Assembly (NCBI RefSeq): GCF_000175215.2
Contig: NC_014816.1
Location: 1,175,001 to 1,239,000, forward strand
DNA length: 64,000 nt
Direction: 5' to 3'
Origin: Asticcacaulis excentricus CB 48
GTDB taxonomy: Bacteria; Pseudomonadota; Alphaproteobacteria; Caulobacterales; Caulobacteraceae
Position 1 is the stretch's first letter. Each line of letters opens with the position of its first letter. The position numbers were made by a program, and so were the translations under genes. The notes below the pieces were generated by a model. It made no database searches and was not told the origin of the DNA. It saw only the letters and a list, made by a program, of their open reading frames with translations. Below are positions 45,015 to 53,166 of this stretch, piece after piece.

Positions 45015-45998
45015 CTAATCCTTAAGTGATTTGCGAACTATATCAGACACCAAACTGATTTCTTTCAGGAAAGCGTCGTGTCCATAAAGCGAGGGGAATT
45101 CGATAAAGACGCTGTCTGTCAGCGTCTCGTTCAGGGTCTGCATATCGGAATAGGGGACCAGTCGGTCGGTCGGCACGGCGGCCAGAAACACCTTGGCTTT
45201 GATCTTGGCCGGATCGATGCGATGACGATCAAGCGAATCTGACATTGAAATCCAGCGATTCGCGTTCGACACATAGGCATCGCCGCGCGCCCGCAGATAG
45301 CCGCAAACCGTGTAATTTTCACCCGCCCAGTCCGGGGGGGGGCCGTCAAAGCGTTCGGAAAACTCGGCTTCGGAACGGTAGGTAGTCATGGCCAGTTGCC
45401 GCGCCAGTGATATGCCTTCCTGCTCACGGCCCGTGTCGAGCCCGAACTTGAGTAGACGGCGTTGTAGGCCGCGCATGGCTGTAGCCATAGGGTGAGCCCG
45501 ATGCGCGGCCGAGATGCAGCAGACGCGGTCGATATAGTCTGGATAAAGCTCGGCAAAAGCCAGGCCGATCATCGCCCCGTACGACGCCCCTATGAAGGCA
45601 AAAACATGAGCGACGGCCAGGTGATCGAGGATCAGCTTCACCAGCCGCGCCTGATCGTGTGTGGTGATAGTGTAAACCTGAGAGGCAGGCAGACGCGGCG
45701 CAAATTCGATTGAGAGCACGCGGAAGGTGTTGAGGTCCAGCGCCTCACCCGGACCTGCAACCCCTTCCCACCAACCGGGGGCAGCTTCGGTCGAATCTTC
45801 CTTCGCGAACAGTATGCGTCCGGCAGAAATACCACCGGCGGCCACCACCACGCGGCCATCGGCGGGGCCGTAGAGGCGCGCCACGACGTCGGTCTGTTCG
45901 AGTTTTTGTCCGCTTTGCAGCCGGAAATCGTCCGGAATATCGACGCGAATGTCTGTCCCGCTCAGATCGGGTGTGGCGTGAGGTTTGATAAAGCTCAT
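45015..45998 (-). CDS. metX: Homoserine O-acyltransferase, MetX family (possibly succinyltransferase)
   Basis: Activates homoserine by acylation, the first committed step to methionine. The 327-residue alpha/beta hydrolase-type enzyme has the nucleophile Ser in FIGASYGAMIGLAF, an Asp in VPTDRLVPYS and a His in SLYGHDAFLKE, so the triad is complete. The sequence resembles the shorter MetX forms of Xanthomonas-type bacteria, several of which use succinyl-CoA; the donor here is unproven. The ATG at 45998 gives MSFIKPHATPD; the frame opens 43 codons upstream. No metW partner is adjacent. A SAM-I riboswitch lies 90-190 bases upstream. Confidence 0.9.
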   Translation of the reverse strand: MSFIKPHATPDLSGTDIRVDIPDDFRLQSGQKLEQTDVVARLYGPADGRVVVAAGGISAGRILFAKEDSTEAAPGWWEGVAGPGEALDLNTFRVLSIEFAPRLPASQVYTITTHDQARLVKLILDHLAVAHVFAFIGASYGAMIGLAFAELYPDYIDRVCCISAAHRAHPMATAMRGLQRRLLKFGLDTGREQEGISLARQLAMTTYRSEAEFSERFDGPPPDWAGENYTVCGYLRARGDAYVSNANRWISMSDSLDRHRIDPAKIKAKVFLAAVPTDRLVPYSDMQTLNETLTDSVFIEFPSLYGHDAFLKEISLVSDIVRKSLKD

Positions 45999-46086
45999 CT
46001 GGGTAAAAGCTCGGTGGTCCGGTGCAAAACAGGGACTCAACAGACCAGTCGGGAGAAGACACGGCCACACCACCGCTGTCGCTTCT

Positions 46087-46188
46087 CTCATCTGTCGGAA
46101 GCGCACTTCCGCAGGAGTTGGCACCATTCCGAAGTTTCGGTGGTTGCCCCAGCGTCGTCGGGCCTGTCCCTCGGCTGGTCTCGATGAG
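46087..46188 (-). promoter_or_regulatory. SAM-I (S-box) riboswitch upstream of metX-metB
   Basis: Read on the minus strand the segment starts CTCATCGAGACCAG and has GAGGGACAGGCCC, then GGGGCAACC, then GGTGCCAACTCCTGC. It ends ACAGATGAG, which pairs with the beginning (P1: CTCATC with GATGAG). These blocks match the S-box consensus in order and spacing. On binding S-adenosylmethionine such switches repress met genes. Between the switch and the metX start (about 90 bases) I see CGGTGGT able to pair with ACCACCG near the start, which may form the expression platform; no clear T-run terminator is seen. Confidence 0.85.
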
Positions 46189-46308
46189 TTGTGTCAGCTT
46201 ATGCGCCGAACCCGGCTTTGTCGTCAAGAGGGGATGGAGATGACGTGTCTCCGCACAAGAAGCGCTTAAACCGGTCATCCGGTTTCGGTCGTCGTGCGTA
46301 GTGACTTC

Positions 46309-46839
46309 ATGACCCAAGTTAAACGTCGTACGTTTTTGGCAACTCTTGGCGCCTTGCCGCTTTCAATGACCGCTTTTGCTGTGCGTGCAGAGGTCCCAGC
46401 GGGCGTGCCCGATGGCAAGCTAGTCGGCAGGGGCCGCTACAGCGTGCTGGGCCTGTCGATATTTGATGCCAGCCTCTATGCCCCCAATGGCCGTTATGAT
46501 CCGCAAAAGCCATTTGCCTTGCGACTGGATTACCTCAAAAGTTTCAATGCCAGATACATTGTCGATCATTCGATCGCCGAAATCCGCAAGCAGGGCTTTT
46601 CGGACAAGGTCAAGCTGGAAGAGTGGCGACAGCAGATGAGCGCTATTTTTCCGGATATTCGTTCGGGCGCCTACATTGCGGGCGTGCGTAACGCGGACGG
46701 GTACGCTCAGTTTATCCATAATGGCCGCGCCATCGGTGCCATCCGCGACACGCAATTCACACGGCTGTTCTTCGACATCTGGCTGGGCAGCCGGACCTCA
46801 TCGAAAGCGCTGCGCGCCAAACTTCTGGGGGACGCATGA
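46309..46839 (+). CDS. Chalcone isomerase-like secreted protein
   Basis: A 176-residue protein with a signal peptide of twin-arginine-like look (QVKRRTFLATLGALPLSMTAFAVRA). The chalcone-isomerase-like domain has LVGRGRYSVLGLSIFDASLY, FALRLDYLKSFNARYIVDHS and FSDKVKLEEWRQQM. Bacterial members bind hydrophobic ligands rather than act on chalcones. The ATG at 46309 is preferred for the signal peptide; five more codons are open upstream. Its end overlaps the SDR start by four bases (ATGA). It reads away from the riboswitch-metX unit, and the spacer is shared. Confidence 0.85.
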   Translation: MTQVKRRTFLATLGALPLSMTAFAVRAEVPAGVPDGKLVGRGRYSVLGLSIFDASLYAPNGRYDPQKPFALRLDYLKSFNARYIVDHSIAEIRKQGFSDKVKLEEWRQQMSAIFPDIRSGAYIAGVRNADGYAQFIHNGRAIGAIRDTQFTRLFFDIWLGSRTSSKALRAKLLGDA

Positions 46840-47585
46840 GCCAGCAAAAAAAATTCAAACGCACGTGGATAATCGGGGCCTCCAGCGGCATAGGCGAAGC
46901 GCTGGCCGAACGGCTGGCTGCGCGCGGTGAGGAGATCATCCTGTCGGCGCGCAATGCCGAGGCGCTAGAGACGATCTGCAAGCGCCTGAAGGGCCGGGGG
47001 CATCGTGTCCTGCCGCTAGATGTATCGGACGGCCCGGCGGTGGCCCGATCGGCCATTTGGCTGAAGGACACGGTAGGGCCGCTTGACCGGGTGCTGTTTT
47101 TTGCCGGGGCCTACACGCCGATGAAGCTGGGGCAGATCGACCTTGGTGATATGGGGCGTATCGTCGATACCAACCTGAAAGGGGCCTTCTACGTTGTGGA
47201 GGCCACCTTGCCGGTCATGGCCGAAAAGGGTCAGATCGCTTTGTGTGCGTCGGTTGCCGGCTATCGTGGCCTGCCCAATGGTCAGCCCTATGCGGCGACC
47301 AAGGCGGGGGTAATATCGCTGGCCACCTCACTGCGCGCCGAACACGGCGACCGCCTAGATATCAAGGTCATCAATCCAGGCTTTGTCAAAACGCGGCTCA
47401 CGGATAAGAACGGCTTTGAGATGCCGATGATGATTACGCCGGAAAAGGCCGCCCGCGCCATTGCCCGCGAACTGGACAGTAAACGCTTCGAAATCCACTT
47501 CCCCAAGGGCTTCACGCGGATGGTCAAGCTACTCGCCCTGCTGCCCGACGGGCTTTATTTCAATGCTGTCAAGGGGATGCGTTAG
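46836..47585 (+). CDS. Short-chain dehydrogenase/reductase
   Basis: A 249-residue SDR. The nucleotide loop is WIIGASSGIGEALAERLA near residue 10 (GxxxGxG). Catalytic region: Ser in ALCASVAGYRGL, Tyr and Lys in QPYAATKAG. It has the length of the classical group. The substrate is unclear. It is translation-coupled to the chalcone-isomerase-like gene and converges with the DMT transporter (overlap of four bases). Confidence 0.9.
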   Translation: MSQQKKFKRTWIIGASSGIGEALAERLAARGEEIILSARNAEALETICKRLKGRGHRVLPLDVSDGPAVARSAIWLKDTVGPLDRVLFFAGAYTPMKLGQIDLGDMGRIVDTNLKGAFYVVEATLPVMAEKGQIALCASVAGYRGLPNGQPYAATKAGVISLATSLRAEHGDRLDIKVINPGFVKTRLTDKNGFEMPMMITPEKAARAIARELDSKRFEIHFPKGFTRMVKLLALLPDGLYFNAVKGMR

Positions 47586-48502
47586 GTGGGTTGTGCGGCT
47601 TTCGGGCGGCCCGATTCGGCCAGTACGATACCCGCAATGACCAGAGCCAGTGCCCAAAGGTGAAACCCGTGCAGCGGCTCGCGCAAGATCAGTACTGACA
47701 AGATCACACCGAACAGCGGAATGGTGTTGATGAACAGCCCGGCCCGGTTGGCCCCGATCAGTTCGACACCCCACACATAGCAGACCTGCGCCACCAGTGA
47801 TGGCAACAGTCCGGTATAGAGCACGATCAGCCAGCCCGTGGTGTCGGGCCAGACAATGCCGGTGTCGCGTGACATCCACAGCAGATAGGGAATGGCGGCC
47901 CCTAAAGCGCCAAGGGTCGGAATGGCCATAAGGCTTTGCCAGTGGATCGCCGGTTTATAGCGCAGCGCGACCGTATAGGCCCCGTAATTGACAACCGCCA
48001 GTAGCATAAGAGCATCGCCGAGATTTAGATCCAGCCTTACGATATTACGCAGATCGCCATGCGTGGCCGTCAACATGACGCCAATGGCGGTGACACCAAA
48101 GCCCGCCACCTGCGCCCAAGACGCTTTGATGCGATAGAGCGCGTAGTTCAGCCCCATAATAACCAGAGGAATACCGGCGTCTTCGATCACAACATTGATG
48201 GCGCTGGTGTGTTCCAGCGCCGTGTAGAGAAGGATATTGAACGACGCGAAACCGAAGAAGCCATAAGCCAGAAGCAGTGGCAGGTGCTGACGGATGACCG
48301 GCCAGTCGCGGCGGAGCGGTTTCACTGAGACGGCAAATATCACCAGAGCCGCCAGTATCCAGCGCGAGGCCGACAGCAAGGCCGGGCTGATGTGCCCCAC
48401 GGCTAGCTTGCCCGACACCATATTGCCCGCCCACAGGATCGAGGCAATCAGCAGGCACGCATAGGCCTTCAGACTCACAGATGATTTTAGATACTGTTGC
48501 AA
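47582..48502 (-). CDS. DMT-family transporter (EamA)
   Basis: A 306-residue inner-membrane protein with about ten hydrophobic segments, arranged as two EamA repeats. YACLLIASILWAGNMVSGKLAVG begins the first repeat. The later LAVVNYGAYTVALRYK and LIGANRAGLFINTIPLFGVIL begin and end the second. Such proteins export amino acids or metabolites; the substrate is unknown. Being next to the homoserine/methionine region a link is tempting, but it is not supported further. It is divergent from the AK-HSD gene at 48641. Confidence 0.88.
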   Translation of the reverse strand: MQQYLKSSVSLKAYACLLIASILWAGNMVSGKLAVGHISPALLSASRWILAALVIFAVSVKPLRRDWPVIRQHLPLLLAYGFFGFASFNILLYTALEHTSAINVVIEDAGIPLVIMGLNYALYRIKASWAQVAGFGVTAIGVMLTATHGDLRNIVRLDLNLGDALMLLAVVNYGAYTVALRYKPAIHWQSLMAIPTLGALGAAIPYLLWMSRDTGIVWPDTTGWLIVLYTGLLPSLVAQVCYVWGVELIGANRAGLFINTIPLFGVILSVLILREPLHGFHLWALALVIAGIVLAESGRPKAAQPT

Positions 48503-48640
48503 CGACTTCTCTCCGCCGTCGCGCGCTTAACACGAAAAACGGGGCGTGCCTTATCTTTTTTCTTTGAATTCGTTGAAAAGACTTATAACGCCATGCTCAC
48601 CCGCCTGCCGTAAGGGCGATAGGAATAAGGATCTGAAAAC

Positions 48641-50320
48641 ATGTCTACCCTTGTCGTAAAATTCGGTGGTTCGGTTCTGACCTCCGAAGCGGCCCTGCAC
48701 CGCGCCGTGTCCGAGGTCTATCGTTATGTGCGCGACGCGCACAAGGTGATTGCCGTTATTTCGGCCTTCAAGGGTGAGACAGATCAGCTGATGCGCCTGG
48801 CCGTTGGCTATACGCAGGCCTCAGCCTCATCGGCCACGCCGCACCTGCTGGCGACGGGGGAAATGAAGGCCGCGACCTTGTTCGCCATGGCCTGCGAGCG
48901 GTCTGGGATCGTGACGCGCTTTCGTTCGGTGGCCGAAATCGGCCTGACCGCCGAAGGCGACCATTTCAATGCTCAGCCGGTTACCCTGAAAGCCGACGTG
49001 CTGGTCAACGACCTGAAAGCCTGCGACCTGGTGGTGGTGCCAGGCTATGTGGCGGAAAATGCCGCCGGTGAGCCCGTGCTTCTGGGCCGGGGCGGCTCCG
49101 ATCTGACCGCCGTTTTTATCGCCAAATCCCTGCGCGACGCCGGGGTCGAGGCGCGCGTGCGGCTCAATAAGGACGTCGATGCCGTCTATGACATCGATCC
49201 CAATACCTATCCGGATACGGCCAAGCCCTATGCTGCCCTGTCATGGGATGAGGCCGAAAAGATTGCGTTCCCCGTTGTGCAAGCCAAGGCCATGAAATAC
49301 GCGCACGAACATGGGCTTGAGGTCGAAGTCGCGGGCATGGCCCGCGGCTATGAAACCGTGCTGGGAGCCAAAACGGCGGAGCGCAAGACGCCGGGGTTTG
49401 CGCGCAAAATCCGCGTGGCGGTGATGGGGGCGGGGGGCGTCGGGTCGATGTTCCTGCAGCGCTGCCTCGAATGGTCGGACCTGATCGAGGTTGATCGCGT
49501 GCTGGTGCGTGATCCATCGAAGCGCCGCGATCACCCGCTGGCCGGTAAGTTTACCTCGGACGCGCGCAGTTTCGCCCGCGCCGATGTCGATGTGTTTGTC
49601 GATATTGGCACTGGCGTTTCGCCGTCGGCGGAATTACTGGAGCAGTTTCTGAAACTGGGCGTCGGCGTGACGTCTGCCAACAAGCAAGCGGTGGCCGCCG
49701 TACATGGCAAGCTGAAAGACGCGGCGAAAGCGTCGGGCGCGGCGCTCACCTTTTCGGCTTCGGTCGGCGGCGGGGCACCGGTAATCGAAGCCCTGCTGCG
49801 TGCCGTCAAGTCGCATAAGGTCAAGAGCATTGCCGGGGTGGTCAACGGCACCTCCAACTTCGTGATAGATCAGGTGGAAGCGGGTAAGACCTTCGATGCG
49901 GCCATGGATGAGGCGCGCCGCCTGGGCTTTGCCGAACCGGATTCAACGGCCGATCTCGATGGCACGGATGTTGGCGCTAAGCTGCGCCTGTTGCGCGAAA
50001 TCGCCTTCCCCGGCGTGACGCCCGTGCACGTTGAGGTGGGGGCCATCACGGCGGAGTCGCTGGTTATTCCTAAGGGCAAAGGCTTGCGTTACGTGGCACG
50101 TGCGATCATGACCTCAAAGGGTCTTGAGGTGTCGATGAAGCTAGAGGAACTTCCGGCCGATCACTATTTGGTGGGCGCCAAGGGCGAGCAAAACCGTGCT
50201 ATTATCGAGCTGGAAAACGGGGAGTTCTGGTACGTGACGGGTAAGGGGGCTGGTGCCTGGCCGACCTCGGAATCGCTGCTGGCCGACACCCTGGACATCG
50301 CCCGCGGTTTAAAGGGGTAA
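48641..50320 (+). CDS. Bifunctional aspartokinase/homoserine dehydrogenase without ACT domains
   Basis: A 559-residue fusion for the first and third steps from aspartate to homoserine. Residues about 5-245 are an amino-acid kinase: KFGGSV at 7-12, LLGRGGSDLTAVFIAKSL at 148-164, RLNKDVDAVYDIDP at 174-187. Residues about 256-559 are homoserine dehydrogenase: Rossmann VAVMGAGGVGSM, TSANKQAVAA, SVGGGAPVIEALLRA, AGVVNGTSNFVID, and ADLDGTDVGAKLRLL with the catalytic Asp and Lys. The kinase and dehydrogenase are separated by only about ten residues. E. coli ThrA, by contrast, is about 820 residues with two ACT domains between them. No ACT domain is seen at the C-terminus either. A good AAGGA site lies before the ATG. 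Confidence 0.88.
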   Translation: MSTLVVKFGGSVLTSEAALHRAVSEVYRYVRDAHKVIAVISAFKGETDQLMRLAVGYTQASASSATPHLLATGEMKAATLFAMACERSGIVTRFRSVAEIGLTAEGDHFNAQPVTLKADVLVNDLKACDLVVVPGYVAENAAGEPVLLGRGGSDLTAVFIAKSLRDAGVEARVRLNKDVDAVYDIDPNTYPDTAKPYAALSWDEAEKIAFPVVQAKAMKYAHEHGLEVEVAGMARGYETVLGAKTAERKTPGFARKIRVAVMGAGGVGSMFLQRCLEWSDLIEVDRVLVRDPSKRRDHPLAGKFTSDARSFARADVDVFVDIGTGVSPSAELLEQFLKLGVGVTSANKQAVAAVHGKLKDAAKASGAALTFSASVGGGAPVIEALLRAVKSHKVKSIAGVVNGTSNFVIDQVEAGKTFDAAMDEARRLGFAEPDSTADLDGTDVGAKLRLLREIAFPGVTPVHVEVGAITAESLVIPKGKGLRYVARAIMTSKGLEVSMKLEELPADHYLVGAKGEQNRAIIELENGEFWYVTGKGAGAWPTSESLLADTLDIARGLKG

Positions 50321-50346
50321 GATCGCGACCTCCGTAAAAAGACAGG

Positions 50347-50370
50347 AAAGCCGAATTTCACGGCTTTTCC
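50347..50370 (+). terminator. Terminator of the AK-HSD gene
   Basis: The hairpin AAAGCCG (50347-50353) with CGGCTTT (50361-50367) and a seven-base loop, followed by TCC, lies 27 bases after the stop. The T run is short, so termination may be partial. Confidence 0.6.
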
Positions 50371-50400
50371 TCCTGCGAAAACATGTTCTATACATGTTCC

Positions 50401-51756
50401 ATGTCTTCTGTGCCCCATGACCTGTTTCAGGCGGCTGGCCTGACGCCGTCCGCTCCGACCCTGACCGCTGCTCCCGAAGGGTTCAAGCCGCTGGCTGAGC
50501 GCCTGAGGCCGCAGACCTTGTCCGAGATCGTCGGTCAGGACCACCTGCTGGGCGAAGGCGGGGCCATCGCGCGCGCCATCGATCGCGGGTTTTTGCCGTC
50601 GCTGATCCTGTGGGGGCCGCCGGGCGTCGGCAAGACGACCATTGCGCGGTTGCTGGCCGCCAGCGTCGGTTATGAGTTTCAACAGATTTCGGCGGTTTTT
50701 TCCGGCGTCGCCGATCTGAAAAAGGCCTTTGAGTACGCGCAGGCCCGTCGCACTCAGGGTGTGCGCAGCGTCCTGTTTGTCGATGAAATTCATCGCTTTA
50801 ACCGCGCTCAGCAGGACAGCTTCCTGCCCTATGTCGAAGCCGGTGTGGTCACCCTGATCGGGGCAACGACGGAAAACCCGTCGTTTGAGCTGAACGGCGC
50901 GCTTTTGTCGCGCTGTCAGGTCTTTGTGCTGAAACGCCTCGATGACGAGGCGATGGATAGGCTCATTGCCCGCGCCGAAACGCATCTGGGGCACGCCCTG
51001 CCGCTGATGGACGAGGCGAAGGAGACGCTGAAAGGCTTGGCCGACGGTGACGGGCGCTATCTGCTGACCCTGATCGAGTCTTTGGCCTCGATGGGGTTTG
51101 AGGCGCCGCTGAACAGCGACGCTCTGCTGCAAAACCTGCAAAAGCGCCGCCCCAATTACGATAAGGACCGCGAAGGCCACTACAACCTGATCTCGGCCCT
51201 GCATAAGTCCGTGCGCGGTTCCGACCCTGATGCGGCGCTTTACTGGTTTGCGCGGATGCTTCAGGGGGGCGAAGACCCGCTGTATATCGTGCGGCGGATG
51301 CAGCGCATGGCCTCTGAAGACATCGGCAATGCCGATCCCATGTCGCTGATCATGACCAATGCGGCGCGTGAAACCTATGAGGTTCTGGGCTCTCCGGAAG
51401 GCGAGCTGGCCATTGCTCAGGCCCTGGTCCATATGGCTTCGGCCCCCAAATCGAACGCCGTCTACACGGCCTTTAAGGCAGCCATGAAGGCGGCGAAGGA
51501 AACCGCGACGCTGGACCCGCCCGAAGTTATACGCAACGCACCGACCAAGCTGATGAAGCAACTGGGCTATGGCGAAGGCTATATCTACGACCCCGATGAC
51601 CCCGATGGGTTTTCGGGGCAGAACTATTTCCCGGACGGCATGGCACGACCGCGCTTCTATGACCCGAAAGGCGAGGGGCACGAGGGCAAGACCCGGCAAA
51701 GGCTTGACGAATGGGCGCGGCTCAGGGCACAAAAGCAGGGTCGAAGGGGCGAGTAG
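50401..51756 (+). CDS. rarA: Replication-associated recombination protein RarA
   Basis: An AAA+ ATPase that acts at stalled forks (MgsA/RarA, WRNIP1 family). Walker A is WGPPGVGKTTIARLL near residue 80, Walker B is VLFVDEIHRFNRAQQD, and the sensor region ATTENPSFELNGALLSRCQVF follows. The tetramerisation domain has SALHKSVRGSDPDAALYWFAR and the C-terminal PEGELAIAQALVHMASAPKS. From the ATG at 50401 it is 451 residues; another ATG six codons earlier is also possible. Neither start has a good ribosome site. It is followed directly by two DUF805 genes. Confidence 0.95.
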   Translation: MSSVPHDLFQAAGLTPSAPTLTAAPEGFKPLAERLRPQTLSEIVGQDHLLGEGGAIARAIDRGFLPSLILWGPPGVGKTTIARLLAASVGYEFQQISAVFSGVADLKKAFEYAQARRTQGVRSVLFVDEIHRFNRAQQDSFLPYVEAGVVTLIGATTENPSFELNGALLSRCQVFVLKRLDDEAMDRLIARAETHLGHALPLMDEAKETLKGLADGDGRYLLTLIESLASMGFEAPLNSDALLQNLQKRRPNYDKDREGHYNLISALHKSVRGSDPDAALYWFARMLQGGEDPLYIVRRMQRMASEDIGNADPMSLIMTNAARETYEVLGSPEGELAIAQALVHMASAPKSNAVYTAFKAAMKAAKETATLDPPEVIRNAPTKLMKQLGYGEGYIYDPDDPDGFSGQNYFPDGMARPRFYDPKGEGHEGKTRQRLDEWARLRAQKQGRRGE

Positions 51757-51772
51757 AGTAAAAGGGGGACTG

Positions 51773-52234
51773 ATGGGTAGCCTGTCTATATGGCATTGGG
51801 TAATTTTGGGTCTGCTGGCTTTGCCGGCCTTTCTGCCGCTCATTATTACACGTCCATCTCTACCCAATCGATACGCGAAGTATAAACCTGCACCGAAAGG
51901 TTTTTTTGAAGCGGTTGCGGTGTGTTTTAAAAAATATGCTGACTTCAACGGGCGTGCTAGCCGATCCGAATATTGGTGGTACACCCTTTTCGTGTTTCTC
52001 ATCTCGGTTGCCCTCGGTTTTTTCGAGACGGCGTCAAACATCCAGATTCCGACGGCTTTCAATCTGATCTGGGGTATTCCACATCTAGCTGTGGCCTCCC
52101 GTCGACTGCATGACATAAACCGGTCCGGTTGGTGGCAGCTCATAGGTTACAGCCTTGGTATTGTTCCCTTGATCTATATGCTTTGTCAGCCCTCGGTCGG
52201 CGAAGACAGGAATGTAGCCGAGGTCTTTGATTAA
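51773..52234 (+). CDS. DUF805 family membrane protein (third in window)
   Basis: A 153-residue inner-membrane protein. It starts with one hydrophobic helix (WHWVILGLLALPAFLPLII), then has YADFNGRASRSEYWWYTLF and RRLHDINRSGWWQL, the DUF805 landmarks. The C-terminal NRFG motif of the first pair is replaced by VGEDRNVAEVFD. Start 51773 is chosen because AAAGGGGGA lies before it; the same frame is open into rarA. It lies 16 bases after rarA and 102 before another DUF805 gene. The AT-rich composition differs from rarA. Confidence 0.85.
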   Translation: MGSLSIWHWVILGLLALPAFLPLIITRPSLPNRYAKYKPAPKGFFEAVAVCFKKYADFNGRASRSEYWWYTLFVFLISVALGFFETASNIQIPTAFNLIWGIPHLAVASRRLHDINRSGWWQLIGYSLGIVPLIYMLCQPSVGEDRNVAEVFD

Positions 52235-52336
52235 GAGCAGAGGTCACATTCCCCTCTCAGCTCTGTGATAATCGCTCCCCATTTCCGGCCCATTTGCCCT
52301 CCAGACTGAGCTTCAAGCTTATGAAGGAGACGTGTT

Positions 52337-52819
52337 ATGTCACCGGAAACCCTGCAACAACTGGCCGTTCTGCTGCTATGGATCGCACCGGTCTTTTTGC
52401 CGTTTGTCATTCATCCCTCAGGACCGAACCGCTTTGGCGCGCCGCACCGCACGGAAGGCTTTGAGGCTGCGGTACGCAACGGATTTGCCCGCGCTTTTGA
52501 CTTCAAAGGCCGGGCGTCACGCGGCGAATATGGTGCCTTTTTGCTGCTCTTTGTCGGCGTCTATTGTGCCGCCGCCCTTGTGGACGGGGCCTTTGGGCTG
52601 AGCTGGCTGTATGTCGCGCCGATAGTCCTGCTGGTCCCCTATATATCGCTTACCACGCGCCGTCTGCACGACCTTAACCGGTCTGGCTGGTGGCAGTTTC
52701 TGGTCCTAGGAGCCGGCGTTTTCGTGCTGTTTTACCTGCTGGCGCAGCCTTCAGTGCAGCCTCTGCGGCAATCCCTGCGCCGTCCGGTAGGACCTGTGCG
52801 TATGGCTGGTCATCGCTAG
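52337..52819 (+). CDS. DUF805 family membrane protein (fourth in window)
   Basis: A 160-residue paralogue of its upstream neighbour. An N-terminal helix (LAVLLLWIAPVFLPFVI) is followed by AFDFKGRASRGEYGAFLL and, after two helices, TRRLHDLNRSGWWQFLVLG. The C-terminus is basic. AGGAGA lies about ten bases before the ATG. The two genes share an N-terminal helix that the 5.6-6.8 kb pair lacks, so they are a separate duplication. Confidence 0.85.
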   Translation: MSPETLQQLAVLLLWIAPVFLPFVIHPSGPNRFGAPHRTEGFEAAVRNGFARAFDFKGRASRGEYGAFLLLFVGVYCAAALVDGAFGLSWLYVAPIVLLVPYISLTTRRLHDLNRSGWWQFLVLGAGVFVLFYLLAQPSVQPLRQSLRRPVGPVRMAGHR

Positions 52820-52859
52820 AGAGAGGCTATAGGCTCGTTTCTCCAAAGTGAGGTAACAG

Positions 52860-53123
52860 ATGAGCCAGATCGTGCGGGTTTTGAAGATTGGGGCGTGGAT
52901 CATCGCCGTGGCCTTCGCGGGGGTGGTGCTGTTGGCGCTTTATGCGCCCTATGAGGCTGGTCAGATGTTGCGCGCCTTGGGTATTGGCATCAGCGGGCAA
53001 TGGCTGGCCGTCTGGGCCGCCTTTGCGCTGGGGGCGCTGATCGTTCTAGTCGCCCTGTTCGGCGCGCTGAGCGGCTCCGGTTTTCGGGGCCGTCGCGCTG
53101 CGGGCAAACGACGCGAAGACTGA
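52860..53123 (+). CDS. Small membrane protein, hypothetical
   Basis: An 87-residue protein with two hydrophobic helices (IGAWIIAVAFAGVVLLALYA and WAAFALGALIVLVALFGAL) and a basic end (GRRAAGKRRED). Clear start with AGGTAACAG before the ATG. I do not recognise a family. It lies between the DUF805 pair and a pseudouridine synthase and could be part of the same transcript. Confidence 0.65.
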   Translation: MSQIVRVLKIGAWIIAVAFAGVVLLALYAPYEAGQMLRALGIGISGQWLAVWAAFALGALIVLVALFGALSGSGFRGRRAAGKRRED

Positions 53124-53166
53124 AAGGCCTATGGGCAATCGCACACGCCTATAGTATGAGCCGCGC

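Noticed and set aside
45996..46188. GATGAG in the riboswitch P1 stem is repeated at the metX start codon, suggesting that the free P1 arm could pair with the start
   Set aside because: Such a switch would turn the gene on with SAM, opposite to the expected repression, and six bases can match by chance.
50164..52143. A long open frame (659 codons) on the minus strand across rarA
   Set aside because: It lies opposite the well-supported rarA and the end of the AK-HSD gene, has no family motif, and is an artefact of high GC and codon use on the other strand.
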